This document shows positions 33,774 through 42,565 of a stretch of 64,000 bases of DNA, piece by piece. The notes below the pieces were generated by a model, which was not told where the DNA came from, did no database searches, and was given only the letters and a program-made list of their open reading frames with translations. Position 1 is the stretch's first letter, and each line of letters opens with the position of its first letter. Made by a program: the position numbers and the translations under genes. Origin of the DNA: Glutamicibacter sp. JL.03c (GTDB taxonomy: Bacteria > Actinomycetota > Actinomycetes > Actinomycetales > Micrococcaceae). Location: the NCBI RefSeq assembly GCF_025854375.1, contig NZ_CP107575.1, forward strand, positions 248,001 to 312,000, given 5' to 3'.

Positions 33774-34373
33774 ATGAGCCTCGATACGCCACTAATTCTG
33801 ATCGGGCCGGCCGCAACTGGAAAATCGACCCTAGGCGAAATAGTTGCCGCCAATTTGTCAGTTCCATTTGTCGATATAGATGAAATCGCCGAGCCATACT
33901 AAGAGGAATCCGGCTGGAACCTCGAAAAACTTGCGCATAGAAGTTCAGTGGTTGGACGCGTTGCCGCCGAAAGAGAATGGGAAGGTGCCCGAGCACACGC
34001 TGTTTGCCGCGAGTTGGAAGAGCATCCTGACGCGGTTATTGCTTTGGGCGCGGGCCACACCTCGTACAAGAATGAGAATCATCTCCAACACGTTAGGAAC
34101 GCATTGAAAGATGCGCCCTGGGTATTACTTGTCTTGCCTTCGGCAGACCGGGCCGAAGCACTCAGCACGCTGCGCAACAGGTCGCAGGAGTCAAAAGCAA
34201 CGGACTGGATCAGCTCAGGACATGATTTTCTTGCAGAATGGCTCGATGACCGAGGAACACGGAGTTTGGCCACTGAAATCATGATCACAGGTAGCGAAAC
34301 GCCCGAGCTCACGGCCAAGAGAATCGTGGCGATGCTTCAACACACCAGCTCTTGGGTAACCACCGGCGATTGA
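33774..34373 (+). pseudogene. P-loop kinase-like gene broken by an in-frame stop
   Basis: One reading frame spans 33774-34373 with a single TAA at 33900-33902. Before it: MSLDTPLILIGPAATGKSTL (Walker A) and VPFVDIDEIAEPY, resembling shikimate kinase-type small P-loop kinases. After it, in the same frame: EESGWNLEKLAHRSS, then AAEREWEGARAHAVC and VIALGAGHTSYKN, the expected continuation. Without the stop it would code for 199 residues. A single base change (for example from TAC, TAT or GAA-type sense codon) explains it. Restart at a downstream codon would lack the P-loop. Exact substrate unknown. Confidence 0.75.
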
Positions 34374-34450
34374 ATCGACCAACCCGATTTGAACTTTCAA
34401 GGATTTGCCCGATGCCAGAGAAAGCTGTCCCTTAAGTCGGTCCGTAAGAG

Positions 34451-34470
34451 GAACCCTCTACGGGATATCT
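34451..34470 (+). repeat. TACGGGA motif, copy 2
   Basis: GAACCCTCTACGGGATATCT. An upstream CCGTAAGAGG makes an imperfect inverted repeat with its CCTCTACGG part. It lies between the broken kinase gene and the ABC ATPase gene. Confidence 0.5.
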
Positions 34471-34502
34471 TGTAAATAGCGTAGCTGCTTGCGTCCGAGT
34501 AC

Positions 34503-35315
34503 CTAGGATCTCGCCGTAATTTCGGATGGGTCTCCAGCCCGCGCGAGCCACCTGTTACCTCGATGCTCGATCTGAATGGGGTATGAAAAACACTGCGAGA
34601 TCATGTGGGTAGTCAGCACCTCGCGAGAGTATCCCGATGCAAGAATCTTGCCGTCCTTCACGAGCGTCGCGTGGGAGGTCGTGCTGGGCAGCTCTTCAAG
34701 ATGATGAGTGACTAGAACAGTGGCCAGCAAGGGCTGAGTGTGGTGAAGGTGGTCGATAGTGTCTAGGAGTCGTTCGCGGGCCGCCACGTCAAGTCCGGTA
34801 GACGGCTCATCGAGCAGCAGCAACGGAGGGTTAGGCAAGAGTGCTCGGGCAATCAGGGCGCGTCCCCGTTCGCCCTGAGAGAGTATTGGCCATCGTGCAT
34901 CAATCTTGGTAGCCAAGCCGAGCATGGAGATTAATTCGTGTGCCCTGGCAAGGGTTTTAGGATCTGGAGCCCACCGAGGCACGAGTTCTGTGCTGCCAGT
35001 GGCCCCGGTGAGAACCACCTCTAACACGGTCAGTGGTGAACGAATCTGATGACGGGGGTTGACGTGGCCTATGGAATGACGGAGTTTGCGGATATCAACA
35101 CGGCCCAATTGATGACCCAAAACGTAAACAGCACCCCGGGTCGGATGGTTAACCGCACCACATAAGCTCAAGATGGTGCTCTTGCCCGCCCCATTGGCTC
35201 CGAGCAAGGCCCAGTGTTCTCCGGCATTTACGGTGAAATTGATGTCGGACAAGATCTGACTGGACTCTCGGATGAAATCGACACTTCGCAGGGACAGCAC
35301 TTCTGTGGCGTTCAT
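34503..35315 (-). CDS. ABC transporter ATP-binding protein (ModF/YlmA-like)
   Basis: 270 residues from the ATG at 35315, which overlaps the stop of the upstream MFS gene (TGATG). Walker A is LLGANGAGKSTILSLCGAV, the signature is atypical, PILSQGERGRALIARALL, and Walker B is PLLLLDEPSTGLD; the switch His is in VLVTHHLEEL. The signature SQGER and order match soluble ABC ATPases of the YlmA/ModF kind rather than exporters with a nearby permease. No permease gene is adjacent. Cotranscribed with the MFS gene. Function unclear. Confidence 0.88.
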   Translation of the reverse strand: MNATEVLSLRSVDFIRESSQILSDINFTVNAGEHWALLGANGAGKSTILSLCGAVNHPTRGAVYVLGHQLGRVDIRKLRHSIGHVNPRHQIRSPLTVLEVVLTGATGSTELVPRWAPDPKTLARAHELISMLGLATKIDARWPILSQGERGRALIARALLPNPPLLLLDEPSTGLDVAARERLLDTIDHLHHTQPLLATVLVTHHLEELPSTTSHATLVKDGKILASGYSREVLTTHMISQCFSYPIQIEHRGNRWLARAGDPSEITARS

Positions 35316-36532
35316 CAGCAATTTCCTTCGATTAGGGTTGGCTCCACGGGGGAAGGCTCGGTGCGTCGTTCTGTCAGGATCCAAGATAGTGCGAAGCCAG
35401 CAATAAGTACGACTGTCATGATGACGAAGACTGACCACACGGTATAACGGTCAGCTACCACTCCTAACAACGGGCTGATGACTCCACCCAAGGACAAGGT
35501 CAGGCCCAGCGTGACGCCGCTTGCGACGCCGATACGATTGGGCAAGTATGAGTGGGAAAGCGTGATCTGGGCAGCGAAGGGAATAAATAAGTTGACTCCT
35601 AGCGCAGCTGTCGCGATCGTGAGTGTCAGCTCGGTTGGGGCAAGCACCATCGCCGCAGTTGAGCATGCTGCCAGCAAGTAGCCTGCTCGGATGACGCGCA
35701 ACCGACCGAAGCGGTCGGCGAAAAAGCCGCCTATGAGCGTGCCGAGCGCGCCGGCTGCTGGGAACACCGATAACGCCACTGCGGCTTCCGCCGTCGAGGA
35801 CTGGAACTTTTCCGTGGCATATAGGGAAATGAACGTTGATGTCCCGACATAGGCAATGGACCACGTTGCCAAGACTGCTGTGAGCCAAGCAAATAACCTC
35901 CAGCTATCGGACACAATGGGCGCCTGGATAGACGGGGAAGGAATCATTATTGCTACTGGCGACGAGATGTCGGTCCACGTTGCCGCCATATAGACCAGGC
36001 CGAGAATGATGGCTGGAATTATTAGCCAAAGCGTTCCGGAAAGGCCGAACCAGCCCACGACAAGAACCACGGCGGCAGGTGCCAAGGCGACCCCAAGGTT
36101 GCCTCCTACGGAGAAGAAGCTCATTGAGCTATTGGAACCGCCCCCTGCTTCTCGTGCTTCCATGGTCGCCGCAGGGTGATATGCGGCAACGCCTACGCCC
36201 GATGCGGCAATAACTACCCAGGCGGCCCAATAGGACTCAACGAAGATTCCGCTCAGAGCCACTCCGACACCAGCGAGGATAAGTCCTGCAAGGCTCAGCC
36301 AGCGCAACCTGTAGCGGTCGCTGAGGTACCCGAAAAGAGGCTGGGCAACGCTGGACAGTGCAGTAGATGCCAGCGCAATCCCGGCGACCGCAGCATAGGT
36401 GTAGTGCGCATGCAGCACGAAAAAGGGCAACAATGCCGCGACTGCTCCGGTGTAGAAGTCGTTACCAGCATGCGTGGCTGTCAGTGCCAGTAATTTGCTT
36501 CGACTTCTCGTGTCGGTTCGAGATAAGGCCAC
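35315..36532 (-). CDS. MFS exporter (fosmidomycin-resistance-like)
   Basis: 405 residues from the GTG at 36532, with AGGAG six bases before it; the longer open frame to 36709 has no ribosome site. Twelve helices start with LLALTATHAGNDFYTGAVAALLPFF, and the motif-A-like loop is PLFGYLSDRYRLRW. The HAGNDFY and AAYHPAATMEAREAG segments match Fsr-type drug efflux proteins. It is divergent from a GntR regulator, with a 9-bp inverted repeat in its leader. Drug or metabolite efflux is likely; cargo unknown. Confidence 0.88.
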   Translation of the reverse strand: MALSRTDTRSRSKLLALTATHAGNDFYTGAVAALLPFFVLHAHYTYAAVAGIALASTALSSVAQPLFGYLSDRYRLRWLSLAGLILAGVGVALSGIFVESYWAAWVVIAASGVGVAAYHPAATMEAREAGGGSNSSMSFFSVGGNLGVALAPAAVVLVVGWFGLSGTLWLIIPAIILGLVYMAATWTDISSPVAIMIPSPSIQAPIVSDSWRLFAWLTAVLATWSIAYVGTSTFISLYATEKFQSSTAEAAVALSVFPAAGALGTLIGGFFADRFGRLRVIRAGYLLAACSTAAMVLAPTELTLTIATAALGVNLFIPFAAQITLSHSYLPNRIGVASGVTLGLTLSLGGVISPLLGVVADRYTVWSVFVIMTVVLIAGFALSWILTERRTEPSPVEPTLIEGNC

Positions 36533-36568
36533 TGAGAATCTCCTGGAATAGTTTGCGCTACATAGTCG

Positions 36569-36592
36569 TGCGCGCATTGGAGCATGCGCGCA
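36569..36592. promoter_or_regulatory. Inverted repeat before the MFS exporter gene
   Basis: TGCGCGCAT-N6-ATGCGCGCA, a perfect 9-bp inverted repeat 37 bases before the MFS start codon and 150 before the GntR gene. A candidate operator or leader hairpin. Confidence 0.45.
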
Positions 36593-36744
36593 GAGGGGTG
36601 CGCTCATCAGACATGAATACCTCCCACGACCTTTTCGCCTCGCCCGTTTACCCGCAGCAGAAAGGCTGCAGGGGTGCCGCGTTGGGTCGCGGTGGGATAG
36701 ACTATACACAACTCCTCAGACAAGTAGCGAAGCAAGGTTCACAA

Positions 36745-37419
36745 TTGGCTCAAGTTAAACGCACTCCGCTGGCCGATCAAGCCGCAGAACTTCTACTCGA
36801 TCGCATTCGCTCCGGCGAATGGCCGCTGGGTGCGAAATTGCCGGGCGAAACGACATTGGCCCCGCAGCTCGGCGTGGGGCGTTCCACGGTTCGGGAGGCA
36901 ATCGGCCAATTGGTCGGCAAATCGGTCCTGCAGACGAGGCAAGGAGCCGGGGTCTTCGTTGTAGCTTTGGACGCAAGCGAAGACTGGGACGTCGTGCTGC
37001 GCCGGGCCGATATTGCCTCGGTGATCGAGGCTCGTATCGCGATTGAGTCAGAAGCAGCATCGCTCGCTGGTGCGAAGAGAACGGCTCAGCAACTGCGCTT
37101 GATTCGCCGCATGCTCAAGCAAAGGGAGGAGTGTAAAGGTACTCGAGATGAGTATGTCGATGCCGACATGAGGTTTCATCGTGCCGTGGTCGAAGCTTCC
37201 AACAACCCCGTTCTACTGGAACTCTTCGATACTTTTGTTCCGAGGCTGCGCCAATCCATGATCGAGATGCTCCGTATCGGCAAGCCGCCCCAAGCTGACA
37301 TTGATCACGCATCCCACGAAGCAATTGTGGAAGCCATCGCGGATCAGGACTGTGCTAGAGCTGCCAAATCCAGCAGAACTCATCTTGAATCGCTCAAAGC
37401 GGCGATCTCAGCGCGCTAG
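36745..37419 (+). CDS. FadR-type GntR family regulator
   Basis: 224 residues from a TTG at 36745 with AAGG about seven bases before it; no ATG fits, and a TATACA box at 36703-36708 suggests RNA starts near 36715, after the ATG at 36613. The winged helix is PLADQAAELLLDRIRSGEWPLGAKLPGETTLAPQLGVGRSTVREAIGQL (positions about 7-60). The C-terminal FCD domain has the metal-binding pattern ADMRFHRAVVEASNNP with His residues in the helical bundle and SHEAIVEAI. It is divergent from the MFS-ABC pair, its probable target. Confidence 0.85.
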   Translation: MAQVKRTPLADQAAELLLDRIRSGEWPLGAKLPGETTLAPQLGVGRSTVREAIGQLVGKSVLQTRQGAGVFVVALDASEDWDVVLRRADIASVIEARIAIESEAASLAGAKRTAQQLRLIRRMLKQREECKGTRDEYVDADMRFHRAVVEASNNPVLLELFDTFVPRLRQSMIEMLRIGKPPQADIDHASHEAIVEAIADQDCARAAKSSRTHLESLKAAISAR

Positions 37420-37565
37420 CTTGGAACCGGTGCTGAGCCGGATTTTTCAAACATAAGGCACGGGAGGTCGAAGCCCATGTTCGTATAAGGAACCTTTATC
37501 GGGCAGTAAAGTCGTCGTCTAGCTTTTATACACAGGCCAGGGAGGTGGCGCGGTAGGTTTGGGTC

Positions 37566-37991
37566 ATGACACCGATTCGCAGATCTGTATACGGACTTTC
37601 AGCAGGTGCTTTCGCTGCCCTATTGACTGGATGCTCAATTGACACACTGATCTGGGGAGGCGATGGCGCCCAGGTGATTCAAACGACCGAGAAGTTTGTG
37701 AGCGACTTAGCTTCGGGCAAAACATCAGTCATTGTCTGCACTGACTCCGTAGCGGACCTAGGCGCGCCCAGTGATTGGTCAGGGCTTTCTGTGGGTGAAC
37801 CGGAAAAGTTTACCCCGGAGTATTGGGATGACCAGGTGGCGCTGGACCCTCAGTGGAGCATCAATCTGGAAGGGCTCCCTGGGGACGCAGTGCCTGGCAT
37901 CCGCTATCCCGGAGACGTCTTCTACCGTGAGACCGACGAAGGGTTATGCGTGGTCGACGTTGCATGGTCAACGCTCCTTAGTGTGAACTGA
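37566..37991 (+). CDS. Small lipoprotein of unknown function
   Basis: 141 residues. Signal peptide residues 1-20 end in a lipobox, LLTGC, so the mature protein begins at about Cys23 and is anchored to the outer face of the membrane. The mature part is acidic and soluble, with two further Cys (VIVCTDS and GLCVVDV) that may form a disulfide. No family recognised. ATG at 37566 has AGGTTTGGGT upstream, a weak ribosome site. Confidence 0.75.
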   Translation: MTPIRRSVYGLSAGAFAALLTGCSIDTLIWGGDGAQVIQTTEKFVSDLASGKTSVIVCTDSVADLGAPSDWSGLSVGEPEKFTPEYWDDQVALDPQWSINLEGLPGDAVPGIRYPGDVFYRETDEGLCVVDVAWSTLLSVN

Positions 37992-38106
37992 CCGGCTAGG
38001 GGCAGCGGCGTTAGACCGTTCCATATGCGGAACCTTCAATGCGATAAACGTTGCGCGATTCGCCTGGGATTTCAGTCTGTGTCCGGGAGATCTGTTGCGG
38101 CGCTGA

Positions 38107-38412
38107 TCAAGCAATGCGGTAAACAACGACCACGGGATGACCAGAAAGTTTGCGAATTTCATAGCCTGCAGCGGACAGAGCCTCCCGAAGCGATCCGTCT
38201 GCGACGGAGGCAAGGAACTGGTCGACGGTTCCGTTTACCTGCCCCAGCAGTTCCAACCCGATCGGTTCGCCGAAAATATCTAGGTCCACATTGACTCCGA
38301 ATGGGAGCGTGGTGTTTTCGACTTCCGCTGTCTCCCCGCTTGGTTCACCGGTTAGCGCGATGTATCCGGCACCGGCTTCCCTGTCATATGTCATGCTCAA
38401 TGGCTTGTTCAT
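38107..38412 (-). CDS. DUF2283 domain-containing protein
   Basis: 101 residues. The N-terminal LSMTYDREAGAGYIALTGEPSGETAEVE is the DUF2283 pattern (a short beta domain with YDxEAxAxYI). Family function is unknown; some members sit in toxin-antitoxin-like or accessory regions. It converges on the lipoprotein gene and is followed by a long gene-free stretch. No ribosome site stands out. Confidence 0.75.
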   Translation of the reverse strand: MNKPLSMTYDREAGAGYIALTGEPSGETAEVENTTLPFGVNVDLDIFGEPIGLELLGQVNGTVDQFLASVADGSLREALSAAGYEIRKLSGHPVVVVYRIA

Positions 38413-39125
38413 GAGCCCTTCTAGGTTTCGTACGGCGGATTCGGGTTGGTGGCGATGGAACTACCCACAATAGTTCCATCACGTGGCATCGTTCTCTTCT
38501 ATCGCTTTTCAAGCGATGGTGAATATCTATTGAGGCTCTGGGCACCGTGTGGCGGTGGCAACACAGAATTCTCGAATCATCTGCACTGCGGGTCCGGACT
38601 GTAATGAATCCAAAAGAGCACCTCTTTGCCACCGGAACAGTCTCAAAGTCCCCAAAAGCGGTAATCCATATGTTCGACAGCAGATCGTCCCGCAAGACGG
38701 TCCTCATACGGGACACCTAATCCGTTAACTGGGTATGTTTTCGAAACTCCGAGTTTTCAAAGATTTCAGAGTCCCGTAAACCCCGCCCGAGAAAATGCCC
38801 GGTGAAGGGGCCTTTTACGGACGCCAAAAACGACTGTTTTTGAAAGGACAAGTAAACTCTGACAGATTGCCGAGGCATTCGTTGCTCCGTCCTGCCTAGC
38901 GCCCGAAACCCGCTTGAGAATCGTCCGTCGTCAAGTGGCATGCGCGAATACAACGAGTGACAGCCAGCAAGTGGTCGTTGTATTTCCACTCCGTCCAGAT
39001 CGCTAATCGCAGTTGCCAGCGATATGGATATGCCTGGTGAATTTTCTGGTGCGCTAGAGGCGCAACACAGCTGTCGAACTTAACCGAATGCTTACATTGT
39101 CCCGGACGGTTTTTGCGAGGTGGGA
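38413..39125. other. Gene-free interval with repeat motif copy 3
   Basis: About 710 bases. Two open frames on the minus strand (38384-38716 and 38717-38989) have no recognisable domain and are probably not genes. The third TACGGGACAC motif lies at 38705-38714, and an imperfect inverted repeat CCCGTAAACCCC / GGGGCCTTTTACGG spans about 38774-38820. These look like the worn ends of a mobile element, but no transposase remains. Confidence 0.45.
38699..38718 (+). repeat. TACGGGACAC motif, copy 3
   Basis: GGTCCTCATACGGGACACCT. Same orientation as copies 1 and 2; with GTCCCG at 38687-38692 it makes a GTCCCG/CGGGAC inverted repeat. Confidence 0.5.
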
Positions 39126-40364
39126 TCAGATCAGCAAAGCTGACAAGGCATCAGCCAAAGCCTCAGCGCCGAGTTCCGCATCCGCATCTTCTACATATTC
39201 TTCAGGGGAGTGGGAGATGCCGTTGGGGTTGCGAACAAAAATCATGGCGCTTGGTACGTGCCCTGCCAGGACTCCAGCATCATGCCCCGCACCTGTATCG
39301 AGTACCGGAGCGTTGGGAAGCGCCAACCCAAGTTGTCCTGAAAGCTTTGCATCAAAACTTACAGTTGGACTCAATGATTCTTGGGAGAATTCGAGGGTGC
39401 AGCCCTCTTCTGCCGCGATGAGACGCGCTGATTCATGGATCTCCTGCACTACGCTGGCAGTGACTGCGTCATCTGGATGACGTACGTCGAGCCAGAAATC
39501 CACTCGTGAGGCAATGACGTTGGTTCCGCCAGGTACCGGGTGCAGGCGGCCCACGGTGGCTCGGGCGTTATCCCGTGAACGGGCAATGTGCTGCACCGCT
39601 GCAATGCTCCGGGCAGCAGCTACCATTGGGTCCTTGCGGTCGGACATCAGCGTGGTTCCTGCGTGGTTGCCTTGTCCCCGCATGCTCAGCTTCCAGCGCC
39701 CGTGGCCAAGGATGGAACCGCCGATGGCCACCGGATGGTCCAGATCGGCCAAGCCAAGTCCCTGCTCCACATGCAACTCAACGAAGACACCAATCTGTCC
39801 TAAGAGGCGGCGGTCTGGGCCGATAAATCGTGGGTCAAGTCCGTTTTTGACGGCAACGTCGGCAAAACTATTGCCGTCGGGATCCCTCAGATTCAAAGCC
39901 TTGTTCCGATCAATGGCTCCGGTGAGCAGGCGTGAGCCCAAGCAGGCCACACCAAATCGTGAGCCTTCCTCTTCCGGGAACACCACAATGGCCATGGCGC
40001 GAGTGCGAACTAAACTCCGTGAGCGCAATAAATCAATAGCAACCAATGCGCTGGCTACGCCCAATGGGCCGTCGAAAGGTCCACCACCGGGAACCGAGTC
40101 GAGGTGGCTGCCGGTGACAACGGCATTGGTGCGGATTCCTGTCGGCAGATCCCACCAGGCCCAGAGCGCGCCGTTGCCGTCTTGTTCAACGCTCAGTTGG
40201 CGCCTGGTGGCCTGCTCAATGAACCAGGTGCGCAAATCAATTTCGGCGCTGGAATATACCGGACGGGAATAGCCTCCTCGCAACTGGTCTTGACCGGTGC
40301 TGGCAATACTTGCCATGAGCTCGGTGACCGTCGTCGTGGGTAGGTCTAGGGGAATATTGAACAT
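39126..40364 (-). CDS. M20 family amidohydrolase (N-carbamoyl-amino-acid hydrolase/allantoate type)
   Basis: 412 residues. Metal ligands of the AllC/HyuC group are in order: VTGSHLDSVPGGGPFDGPLG, FPEEEGSRFG, VELHVEQGLGL and SHSPEEYVEDAD. It opens N-carbamoyl amino acids or allantoate, releasing ammonia and carbon dioxide. The next gene upstream in the same operon is a sarcosine/N-methyl amino-acid oxidase, 32 bases away, so N-carbamoylsarcosine or a related N-methylated carbamoyl compound is a fair guess. No other purine-ring genes are nearby, which argues against allantoate. Confidence 0.85.
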   Translation of the reverse strand: MFNIPLDLPTTTVTELMASIASTGQDQLRGGYSRPVYSSAEIDLRTWFIEQATRRQLSVEQDGNGALWAWWDLPTGIRTNAVVTGSHLDSVPGGGPFDGPLGVASALVAIDLLRSRSLVRTRAMAIVVFPEEEGSRFGVACLGSRLLTGAIDRNKALNLRDPDGNSFADVAVKNGLDPRFIGPDRRLLGQIGVFVELHVEQGLGLADLDHPVAIGGSILGHGRWKLSMRGQGNHAGTTLMSDRKDPMVAAARSIAAVQHIARSRDNARATVGRLHPVPGGTNVIASRVDFWLDVRHPDDAVTASVVQEIHESARLIAAEEGCTLEFSQESLSPTVSFDAKLSGQLGLALPNAPVLDTGAGHDAGVLAGHVPSAMIFVRNPNGISHSPEEYVEDADAELGAEALADALSALLI

Positions 40365-40396
40365 GGGATTCTCCGAAAGGTCTTCTGCTCGGGCTG

Positions 40397-41563
40397 TTAA
40401 GCCATGACTTTGGCGTGGGATGCGAGGCGGAAAAGCTCAGGGGTTTCACGCGCCCCAGTGGCAAGATCGGCAGCCAATTCGCCGAGCAACGGGCCGAACT
40501 TGGCTCCATGGCCCGAGCAAGGGGAGAGGATGGTGATGCCATCTGCTTCGTCCAAGATGAAATCTTCGGTGGGAGTCGAGCTGAAAATGCAGGTGGTCTC
40601 GGCATAGGGGGTGGGATCCAGGCCTGGTAGGTATTTTTTCACGTACTCGACCACGCGTTCGCGATTGGCCGGGTCGATCTGGCCATTTTGCTGGCTGGCC
40701 GTATCCATGCGTCGCCCCGCCATGTATTCGGCAACCTTTTGTCCGCGGAAGTTGGCATCACGTCCCCCAGGCAGACCGTAGGACTTGAAGGCAGGATCCT
40801 TGTGGATATAGGTGGGCCACGCCAGGCGGGCCTCTGGATCCTGGTCCCGGTAGGAGAAGTGGTAGGCGTTCTCTTGATAAACATTCATCTTTGGAACGCT
40901 GTGCACAAAGCCTGTTGGCAGCGGCAGGTTGCCCAGCAATTCCGGCAACCAGCCGCCCGCGGCAACGATGATTTTCGATGCGAAGTAGGTGCGTCCGTCT
41001 ACCGACGTCAGCTTATATCCGTTAGCGGTGGCTTCGACGGAAGCGACCGGCCATTGGGTTTCTACCTGGGCCCCGTGAGCCTGGGCTTGAGCCACCATTG
41101 CCTGTACTGAACGTTCAGCATCAAGCACTCCCGCACCGGGGTGCCAGAGAACTTCGGTGTCAAAGTTGATTCCATTAAAGCGGTTGCGAGCTTCGGTGGC
41201 GGAGAGCAGCTCATGCTCTATTCCGGCGTTCGCGAGAACGCCTGCGAGTTGGCGTGGGTTGCGCAAGGGCCCATAGTCCACCGAGCCGCAGGGGTTGATC
41301 AGCTGACTGCCACTGGCTTCTTCGAGTTCATCCCAGGCTTTGCGCGCCTGAACAACAAGGTCCGTGTAGAGCTGGTTGGGGTAGGCGTAGCGGAAGATGC
41401 GTGCTGAGCCGTGCGAACTGGCATCATCAGCAGCAGGGACCTTGCGCTCCAGCAGAGCTACTTCATGGCCTCGCTGGGCCAACCTCCATGCTGCAGACGA
41501 GCCGGCGAGACCTGCTCCGATGACAACGTATTCTGCAGAGGGTGACAGGGTCGGGGTGCTCAT
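40397..41563 (-). CDS. Monomeric sarcosine oxidase/N-methyl-L-tryptophan oxidase family
   Basis: 388 residues. FAD-binding YVVIGAGLAGSSAAWRLAQRGH at the start, and near the C terminus ETTCIFSSTPTEDFIL, whose Cys matches the residue that holds FAD covalently in MSOX and SolA. It oxidises N-methyl amino acids to the parent amino acid with formaldehyde and peroxide. First gene of an operon with the M20 hydrolase, divergent from a LysR regulator that probably controls both. Substrate (sarcosine versus other N-methyl amino acid) is open. Confidence 0.9.
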   Translation of the reverse strand: MSTPTLSPSAEYVVIGAGLAGSSAAWRLAQRGHEVALLERKVPAADDASSHGSARIFRYAYPNQLYTDLVVQARKAWDELEEASGSQLINPCGSVDYGPLRNPRQLAGVLANAGIEHELLSATEARNRFNGINFDTEVLWHPGAGVLDAERSVQAMVAQAQAHGAQVETQWPVASVEATANGYKLTSVDGRTYFASKIIVAAGGWLPELLGNLPLPTGFVHSVPKMNVYQENAYHFSYRDQDPEARLAWPTYIHKDPAFKSYGLPGGRDANFRGQKVAEYMAGRRMDTASQQNGQIDPANRERVVEYVKKYLPGLDPTPYAETTCIFSSTPTEDFILDEADGITILSPCSGHGAKFGPLLGELAADLATGARETPELFRLASHAKVMA

Positions 41564-41617
41564 GGTTTGCTCCTGATGTGGGCATCTTTGTTGTTCTATC
41601 TCTAGTAACCCACGAAT

Positions 41618-41658
41618 ATTATTAGCGCGTCCAATACTTTTTACCTAGACATTATTAG
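41618..41658. promoter_or_regulatory. Repeated ATTATTAG in the oxidase/LysR intergenic region
   Basis: ATTATTAG occurs at 41618-41625 and 41651-41658, 33 bp (three helical turns) apart, between divergent genes. The spacing suits a LysR tetramer. Confidence 0.4.
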
Positions 41659-41680
41659 TTTCTGTGCAAAGATTGAATGC

Positions 41681-42565
41681 ATGGAACTCCGACACCTCCA
41701 CTACTTCCTCGTTGTTGCCGAGCATTTGCACTTCGGACGTGCCGCTGAAGAACTTCGCATGTCGCAGCCGCCATTGACGGTCGCGGTGAAAAAGCTGGAG
41801 CAAGAGCTGGGCGTGCAACTCTTTGACCGCACGACCCGTAGCGTAATGCTCACGCCCGCGGGGCGAATGTACTTGGAACGGATCAAGCCATTGTTGGCGG
41901 ACCTGGATAAAGCCAATCAGGAACTCACCGAGGCGGGGCTGGGGCTGCGCGGACGACTCAACGTCGGATTTGTCAGTTCTGCTAGTTATGCCACCATGCC
42001 CTCGGCGCTGCGCAGGTTTCGCGAACTGCGGCCAAACGTGGAGCTGGCGCTGCACCCGCTGACTACCGACGAGCAGATTGAAAAGCTGCTGGAAAATAAT
42101 CTTGATCTCGGAATTCTGCGCGACCCAACGAGAGTGCCAGGAGTTGAGCTGCAAGAGATCCATTCGGAGCCACTGGTGGTGGCGCTTCCGGCAGGCCATC
42201 GTTTGAGTGCCAAGGAGCAGATCAAGGCAGAAGATCTTGCTGATGAAGACTTTGTTCTTTTCCCCTACAAGTACATGAGTGGTTTCTATTCCCTGGTGCA
42301 CTCATTATTCGACGGGTGCACGCCACCTCGGATTGTGGAACGAGCCATTCATCAGGAGACCATTCTTGGGCTTGTTGCTGCCGGGCTGGGCGTATCAATC
42401 CTGCCTTCCTCGGTATCGCGTTTCCAAATGCCCGAAGTGTCGTTCCACCCGTTGGCCGGCGAGCCAAAGACCAGACTCTACGCGGGGATGGGTGCCCCGA
42501 ATCCTGCGGCCCAGGTCTTCCAGCAGTGCTTACTTGAGGCGGAGCTTCAAGCCCGAATTAACTAG
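41681..42565 (+). CDS. LysR family regulator
   Basis: 294 residues. The N-terminal helix-turn-helix is MELRHLHYFLVVAEHLHFGRAAEELRMSQPPLTVAVKKLEQELG and a periplasmic-binding-like effector domain follows. The DNA-binding part and LFDRTTRSVMLTPAG resemble the BenM/CatM-type group that senses aromatic or organic acids. It is divergent from the oxidase-carbamoylase pair with 117 bases between, and should activate it. Its last codons overlap the first operator of the next TetR gene. Confidence 0.92.
   Translation: MELRHLHYFLVVAEHLHFGRAAEELRMSQPPLTVAVKKLEQELGVQLFDRTTRSVMLTPAGRMYLERIKPLLADLDKANQELTEAGLGLRGRLNVGFVSSASYATMPSALRRFRELRPNVELALHPLTTDEQIEKLLENNLDLGILRDPTRVPGVELQEIHSEPLVVALPAGHRLSAKEQIKAEDLADEDFVLFPYKYMSGFYSLVHSLFDGCTPPRIVERAIHQETILGLVAAGLGVSILPSSVSRFQMPEVSFHPLAGEPKTRLYAGMGAPNPAAQVFQQCLLEAELQARIN

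Noticed and set aside
36533-36709. N-terminal extension of the MFS exporter to 36709
   Set aside because: The added 59 residues are not protein-like, and a GTG at 36532 has a proper ribosome site.
38384-38716. Minus-strand frame of 110 residues as a gene
   Set aside because: Overlaps the start of the DUF2283 gene and shows no domain or start signal.
38717-38989. Minus-strand frame of 90 residues as a gene
   Set aside because: No ribosome site or known domain, and it covers the inverted repeats of a likely element end.
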